DNA of 9,571 nucleotides from Pseudomonadota bacterium. GTDB lineage: Bacteria; Pseudomonadota; Gammaproteobacteria; Burkholderiales; Burkholderiaceae_B. The stretch is taken from contig JAFAGQ010000165.1 in assembly GCA_023422555.1 (NCBI GenBank), positions 1 to 9,571 of the forward strand, read 5' to 3'. Position 1 is the stretch's first letter, and every line of letters starts with the position of its first letter. The notes under the pieces were generated by a model. That model was not told where the DNA came from. It made no database searches and was given only the letters and a program-made list of their open reading frames with translations. The position numbers and the translations under genes were made by a program. Of the stretch, positions 5,919 to 9,571 are shown one piece after another.

Positions 5919-7064
5919 ATGACGGAAAAGCAAAGCGTGCCGCAGACGGCTTCACTGACGGGTATCCGCGTCGTGGATCTGACGCGGGTTCTGGGTGGTC
6001 CCTACTGCACACAGATTCTGGCTGACCATGGCGCTGAAGTTCTGAAAATAGAACCGCCTGCCGGTGATGAAACGCGCGGCTGGGGGCCGCCGTTCATCGA
6101 CGATACCGCGGCCTATTTCATGGGGGTGAACCGGAACAAAAAGGGACTCATTGCCGATCTGAGTTCCGATAGCGGACGTCAGTTTCTGAAAACCCTGCTG
6201 CAGCAGGCAGATGTTCTGATCGAGAATTTCAAACCGGGCACGCTGGAAAAGTGGGGCCTGGGCACGGACGTGCTGAGCAAGGAGTTTCCCACCCTGATTC
6301 ACTGCTGTGTCAGTGGATTCGGTGCGGATGGTCCGCTGGGTGGCTTGCCCGGGTACGATGCCTGCGCCCAGGCGCTCTGTGGGCTCATGAGCGTAAACGG
6401 CGAGAAGGGCGGTGAGCCGACGCGCGTTGGCCTGCCGGTGGTCGATATGGTGACGGGGCTGAACGCGGCAATTGCGATCCTGCTGGCCCTGAATGAAAGA
6501 AGAAACAGCGGGCTGGGGCAGTATCTGGATATCTCGCTTTTCGATTGTGCAGTGTCTTTGCTGCACCCTCACGCACCCAATTATTTCGCCGGCGGCAAGG
6601 TGCCGGAACTGACCGGCAATGCTCATCCGAATATTGCGCCTTACGAAACCTTTGCGACAGCCAGTGGCGACATTTTTCTGGCAGTAGGCAATAATCGGCA
6701 ATTTGCCACGCTTTGCCGTATTCTGCAGCAAGAAGAGATGTCGACGGATGCGCGTTACCTTACAAACGCCGATCGACTGGCCAATCGCCAGGATTTGCGC
6801 GAAGAACTGGGCGAGATCCTGCAGCACCACAAGGCCTCTGTTCTGGCGGATGAACTGATGCGGGCGGGGGTGCCAGCCTCACCGGTGAACAACGTGGCAC
6901 AACTGCTTGACCATCCGCATACGCAGCACCGGAACATGGTCATAGAAAAAGGGAATTATCGCGCAATCAATACGCCCATCAAGCTGTCCCGCACACCTGC
7001 CGTGTTCCGTTACCCGCCGCCAGGCTTCGGTGAACACAATCAGGAGTACGGGCTGAAAGACTGA
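5919..7064 (+). CDS. Family III CoA-transferase (CaiB/BaiF type)
   Basis: A 381-residue family III CoA-transferase, slightly shorter than the usual 390-430. The N-terminal motif L-T-G-I-R-V-V-D-L-T-R-V-L-G-G-P-Y (about 13-29) and A-D-H-G-A-E-V-L-K-I-E-P-P-x-G-D (about 35-50) belong to the CoA-binding Rossmann domain. N-R-N-K-K-G and V-L-I-E-N-F-K-P-G follow. Asp176 in V-V-D-M-V-T-G lies where the family's catalytic aspartate forms the acyl anhydride. G-Q-Y-L-D-I-S-L-F-D-C and A-G-V-P-A-S-P-V-N-N complete the signature. It transfers CoA from a donor such as succinyl-CoA or acetyl-CoA to a carboxylic acid in the cytoplasm. The gene begins 2 nt after the Bug stop with no strong ribosome-binding site, suggesting translational coupling. 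Acid substrate and CoA donor cannot be read from the sequence. Confidence 0.95.
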   Translation: MTEKQSVPQTASLTGIRVVDLTRVLGGPYCTQILADHGAEVLKIEPPAGDETRGWGPPFIDDTAAYFMGVNRNKKGLIADLSSDSGRQFLKTLLQQADVLIENFKPGTLEKWGLGTDVLSKEFPTLIHCCVSGFGADGPLGGLPGYDACAQALCGLMSVNGEKGGEPTRVGLPVVDMVTGLNAAIAILLALNERRNSGLGQYLDISLFDCAVSLLHPHAPNYFAGGKVPELTGNAHPNIAPYETFATASGDIFLAVGNNRQFATLCRILQQEEMSTDARYLTNADRLANRQDLREELGEILQHHKASVLADELMRAGVPASPVNNVAQLLDHPHTQHRNMVIEKGNYRAINTPIKLSRTPAVFRYPPPGFGEHNQEYGLKD

Positions 7065-7159
7065 TTGTTCAAACATGGTTTAAATCGACCCGTCTGGTTC
7101 CGGGATGGTGGATAGTGTATATTTTGAGCTATTACAACGACACCATTTCCGAGACGAAA
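7065..7159 (+). promoter_or_regulatory. Gap before the large acyl-CoA dehydrogenase; possible internal promoter
   Basis: This 95-nt gap is longer than the other intergenic junctions of the run. It holds TATATT (7118-7123), a good -10-like hexamer, but no matching -35 at 16-18 bp, and a short AAAC-ATG-GTTT palindrome (7071-7081). A weak internal promoter would give the final gene some independent expression; read-through from the CoA-transferase is equally possible. Confidence 0.2.
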
Positions 7160-8953
7160 ATGACCTACAAAACACCGTTAGACGATATCTTTTTCAATCT
7201 TAAAGACATGGGGCTGCTGCAGCAGGTGCTGGCGCTGCCGGGTTACGAAGAAATCAGCGAGGACATTGTCGAGGCAGTGCTGCATGAAAACGCCAGGTTT
7301 GTCCAGGAAGTTGTGGCACCCACCAATAAGGACGGAGATCAGCAGGGTGCCCGCTGGGACAATGGTCAGGTTAGCACGCCGCCATCGTTTGCCAAAGCGT
7401 TCAAGGCCTTTGCCGAGGGCGGCTGGCAGGGACTGCAGCACGATCCGGAACTGGGCGGTCAGGGCTTTCCCAAGCTGGTTTCCGCCGTCATATCAGAAAA
7501 TCTGAATGCGGCCAATCTGTCTTTTGCCCTTTGCCCGCTATTGACCGATGGCTTTATCGAGGCGGTCACTCAGGCCGGCAGCGAGACACTGAAACAGACC
7601 TTTGTCCCGCCAATGCTGGAAGGCCGATGGACCGGCACCATGAACCTGACGGAACCGCAGGCCGGATCCGATCTTGCGTTGCTGACCACAAAAGCGATTC
7701 CCCAGGATGATGGCACTTATCGCATTTCTGGCCAGAAAATCTTCATTACGTATGGCGAACATGATCTGGCCGAGAATATTGTTCACCTGGTGCTTGCCAG
7801 GACGCCAGACGCACCTAAGGGAGTCAAGGGTATCTCTCTGTTCGTCGTTCCCAAGTTCCTCGTTAATGAGGACGGCTCACTGGGCAAACGCAATGATGTC
7901 TGGTGCGCGTCCATTGAAGAGAAGCTGGGGATTCATGGAAGTCCAACATCTGTTTTGCTGTACGGTGCGGGCAAGGGCGAAGTGGGCGAGGGCGCTATCG
8001 GATATCTGGTAGGCAAGGAAAATTTCGGATTGCAATATATGTTCATCATGATGAACGCAGCCCGTTATAACGTCGGTATCCAGGGAATCTCTGTGTCAGA
8101 ACGGGCGTTGCAGCAGGCACAGGCCTATGCGGCAGACCGTCTGCAGGGCAATCTGCTGGAAGGCTCTTCAGGACCTGTCTCGATTGACCATCACCCGGAC
8201 GTGCAACGCCTGCTCATGAGCATGCGCGGCCTGACCGAGGGCGCAAGGGCGATTGCCCTGTATGCGGCCATGTGCAATGATATGGCGCATCAGCATGCTG
8301 ACGAGCAGACCCGCGAGCAATATCGCGCACAATACGAATATCTTGTTCCCATTGTGAAAGCCTTCAGCACCGAAAATTCAGTCGAGGTTGCGTCGCTGGG
8401 CATGCAGGTGCACGGCGGGATGGGCTATATCGAAGAAACCGGCGCTGCTCAGTATTATCGGGACGCCCGCATCCTGCCAATTTATGAAGGCACGACCGCC
8501 ATTCAGGCCAATGATTTTATCGGGCGTAAAACCCTGCGCGATGGCGGAGCGGTTACCCGGGGTTTCATTGCTGCGATGTGCGAGACGGTCAATGCCCTGA
8601 ATCAGCATCAGGACGATTCGGCTCTGGCCTTCATAGGCGGACAACTGGAAATTGCCGTCCAGGCGTATGAAAATGCGCTGGACGCCACATTGGCTTTCGC
8701 AGAAAAAGGCGCCATGCGCAGTGCTTTTGCGGGCAGCGTTCCTTTCCTTATGCTTGCCGGTTATGTACACGCTGGCTGGCATCTTGCAAATGCCGCACTG
8801 AAAGCCAAAGACCGTCAGACCGACACGCATCGGCACAAACTGGCGGTGGCCGTCTTCTATGCGGCACATCTGCTGCCACGTTCGGTCGCGCTGTCTTCTG
8901 CGGTTAAATCCGGTACCGAAGTTCAGGACGCATTTTCCCAGGTATTTGCTTAA
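7160..8953 (+). CDS. DmdC-like large acyl-CoA dehydrogenase
   Basis: A 597-residue flavoprotein of the long acyl-CoA dehydrogenase subgroup that includes DmdC (3-methylmercaptopropionyl-CoA dehydrogenase). Domains in order are the short MTYKTPLDD N-terminal extension typical of the group, an alpha-helical domain, the flavin-binding block LTEPQAGSDL (about 157-166), a beta domain with G-Q-K-I-F-I-T and K-L-G-I-H-G-S-P-T, a C-terminal helical domain with M-Q-V-H-G-G-M-G-Y-I-E-E-T, and an extra C-terminal domain after about residue 470. Glu443 in I-Y-E-G-T-T sits at the catalytic-base position. The ATG at 7160 is preferred over an in-frame GTG at 7115 because homologues begin with M-T-Y-K-x-P; only a weak GAG precedes it. 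It lies downstream of the CoA-transferase and probably oxidises the acyl-CoA formed there. Many family members are annotated without a known substrate, so DMSP-type sulfur metabolism is only one option. Confidence 0.93.
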   Translation: MTYKTPLDDIFFNLKDMGLLQQVLALPGYEEISEDIVEAVLHENARFVQEVVAPTNKDGDQQGARWDNGQVSTPPSFAKAFKAFAEGGWQGLQHDPELGGQGFPKLVSAVISENLNAANLSFALCPLLTDGFIEAVTQAGSETLKQTFVPPMLEGRWTGTMNLTEPQAGSDLALLTTKAIPQDDGTYRISGQKIFITYGEHDLAENIVHLVLARTPDAPKGVKGISLFVVPKFLVNEDGSLGKRNDVWCASIEEKLGIHGSPTSVLLYGAGKGEVGEGAIGYLVGKENFGLQYMFIMMNAARYNVGIQGISVSERALQQAQAYAADRLQGNLLEGSSGPVSIDHHPDVQRLLMSMRGLTEGARAIALYAAMCNDMAHQHADEQTREQYRAQYEYLVPIVKAFSTENSVEVASLGMQVHGGMGYIEETGAAQYYRDARILPIYEGTTAIQANDFIGRKTLRDGGAVTRGFIAAMCETVNALNQHQDDSALAFIGGQLEIAVQAYENALDATLAFAEKGAMRSAFAGSVPFLMLAGYVHAGWHLANAALKAKDRQTDTHRHKLAVAVFYAAHLLPRSVALSSAVKSGTEVQDAFSQVFA

Positions 8954-8981
8954 TGCGCGCAGGCATGGCAAATTTCTTCTA

Positions 8982-9000
8982 ATATACCTATTGGGTATAT
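8982..9000. promoter_or_regulatory. Palindrome ATATACC-N5-GGTATAT upstream of the peroxiredoxin gene
   Basis: ATATACC (8982-8988) and GGTATAT (8994-9000) are perfect 7-bp inverted arms around TATTG. The site lies 29 bp past the dehydrogenase stop and about 108 bp before the peroxiredoxin start. No T-tract follows on either strand, so it is unlikely to be a terminator. Its compact symmetry suits a dimeric or tetrameric repressor; the regulator is unknown. It does not match the four-element OxyR pattern. Confidence 0.35.
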
Positions 9001-9080
9001 AAAAATTATTATTTATTCTTTTAGGGAATAAAAAATTTTTGTAATAATCCCGGTATAGAGTCCGGCGCGTGACGCCGGAC
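9001..9080 (+). promoter_or_regulatory. AT-rich promoter/leader region of the peroxiredoxin gene with a GC-rich hairpin
   Basis: About 45 bp of very AT-rich DNA (9001-9048, including the palindrome AAAAATTTTT at 9031-9040) probably hold the promoter, with TAATAAT (9042-9048) and TATAGA (9054-9059) as -10 candidates; no consensus -35 is evident. Next comes a perfect hairpin: GTCCGGCG (9060-9067), a 5-nt loop and CGCCGGAC (9073-9080). It lacks a U-tract and ends 16 bases before the AGGAGA ribosome-binding site (9098-9103), so it would form in the 5' leader rather than terminate upstream transcription. It might stabilise the mRNA. Confidence 0.4.
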
Positions 9081-9107
9081 ATTCCTCACACTTACCTAGG
9101 AGATACC

Positions 9108-9571
9108 ATGAGCACAACACTGCGCTTGGGCGACACCGCCCCCGATTTTGAACAGAATTCGTCTACCGGCCCGATCAAATTCCACGAATTCCTGGGCGAT
9201 AGCTGGGGTGTTCTGTTCTCTCATCCTGCCGACTTCACGCCTGTCTGCACAACAGAACTGGGTTACACCGCCAAACTGAAAGACGAGTTTGCCAAACGCA
9301 ACGTCAAAGTGCTGGCTGTTTCTGTTGATGATGCAGATTCCCATAACAAATGGATCGAGGACATCAACGATACGCAGAACACAACGGTCAACTTCCCGAT
9401 TCTGGCAGATGACGATCGTAAAGTGTCAACGCTTTATGACATGATCCACCCGAATGCCAGCGCCACAGTAACCGTGCGTTCCGTTTTCATTATTGATCCT
9501 GCGAAAAAAATTCGCCTGATCATCACTTACCCAGCCAGCACCGGCCGCAACTTTAACGAAATTCTGCGTGT
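9108..9571 (+). CDS. 1-Cys peroxiredoxin (Prx6/AhpC-TSA family), 3' end beyond the window
   Basis: The frame opens at ATG 9108 behind a strong AGGAGA (9098-9103) and stays open to the window end, giving 154 residues of a protein usually about 210-220 long. The peroxidatic motif is F-S-H-P-A-D-F-T-P-V-C-T-T-E-L (37-51) with Cys47; the His in the SHP segment and the P-V-C-T-T-E form point to the Prx6-type 1-Cys subgroup rather than 2-Cys AhpC. Downstream, V-L-A-V-S-V-D-D, N-F-P-I-L-A-D-D, the T-V-R-S-V-F-I-I-D-P block and Y-P-A-S-T-G-R-N-F-N-E-I are also Prx6-like. It would reduce hydrogen peroxide or organic hydroperoxides in the cytoplasm. It lies on the same strand as the catabolic run but behind a 154-bp AT-rich gap, so it is probably expressed separately. 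Any C-terminal second cysteine lies outside the window. Confidence 0.95.
   Translation, partial: MSTTLRLGDTAPDFEQNSSTGPIKFHEFLGDSWGVLFSHPADFTPVCTTELGYTAKLKDEFAKRNVKVLAVSVDDADSHNKWIEDINDTQNTTVNFPILADDDRKVSTLYDMIHPNASATVTVRSVFIIDPAKKIRLIITYPASTGRNFNEILR

Noticed and set aside
5952..6830. A 292-codon open frame on the minus strand inside the CoA-transferase gene
   Set aside because: The sense strand encodes a complete family III CoA-transferase; the antisense translation has no family features or ribosome-binding site.
7115..7159. GTG at 7115 as the start of the large acyl-CoA dehydrogenase
   Set aside because: The extra 15 residues do not resemble the family, whose members typically begin with M-T-Y-K-x-P as at 7160, and a TATATT element overlaps the extension.
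9060..9080. Rho-independent terminator after the dehydrogenase gene
   Set aside because: The stem is good but no T-tract follows, and it sits only 27 bp before the peroxiredoxin start.
8378..9082. A 234-codon open frame on the minus strand covering the end of the dehydrogenase gene and the following gap
   Set aside because: Most of it is antisense to the conserved C-terminal region of the dehydrogenase; the part in the gap is AT-rich low-complexity sequence with no motif.

Overview
The window looks like chromosomal accessory-metabolism DNA from a betaproteobacterium, most likely the order Burkholderiales and perhaps the family Alcaligenaceae. This rests on two orphan Bug-type periplasmic binding proteins, several LysR regulators, family III CoA-transferases and acyl-CoA dehydrogenases interleaved in one locus, with moderately GC-rich genes and AT-rich intergenic gaps. 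A genus cannot be fixed from the sequence alone.

Layout. On the minus strand at the left edge, a Bug binding protein (62-1039) is followed 11 nt later by the first 16 codons of a family III CoA-transferase that runs off the window (1-50). Divergent from this pair is a LysR regulator (1263-2186), preceded by a 29-bp tandem repeat in which each copy carries a tiny ORF. A second LysR gene (2143-3087, minus) converges on the first and overlaps its 3' end by 44 bp. Divergent from the second LysR is a co-directional run: AidB-like acyl-CoA dehydrogenase (3188-4861), Bug protein (4936-5916), family III CoA-transferase (5919-7064) and a large DmdC-like acyl-CoA dehydrogenase (7160-8953). After a 154-bp AT-rich gap with two inverted repeats comes the start of a 1-Cys (Prx6-type) peroxiredoxin (9108 to the window end), probably a separate unit.

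How the genes fit together. The locus is two mirror-image modules, each made of LysR, Bug and CoA-transferase, joined at the convergent LysR genes. The simplest reading is uptake or sensing of organic acids by the Bug proteins, activation to CoA thioesters by the CoA-transferases, alpha,beta-dehydrogenation (or related flavin chemistry) by the two acyl-CoA dehydrogenases, and control of each divergent unit by its own LysR. The substrate is not determined. No TctA/TctB membrane components, hydratase, thiolase or electron-transfer flavoprotein genes are in view, so the pathway is incomplete here. No tRNA, rRNA, CRISPR, transposase or strong intrinsic terminator was seen, and no gene-free stretch exceeds 300 bp.
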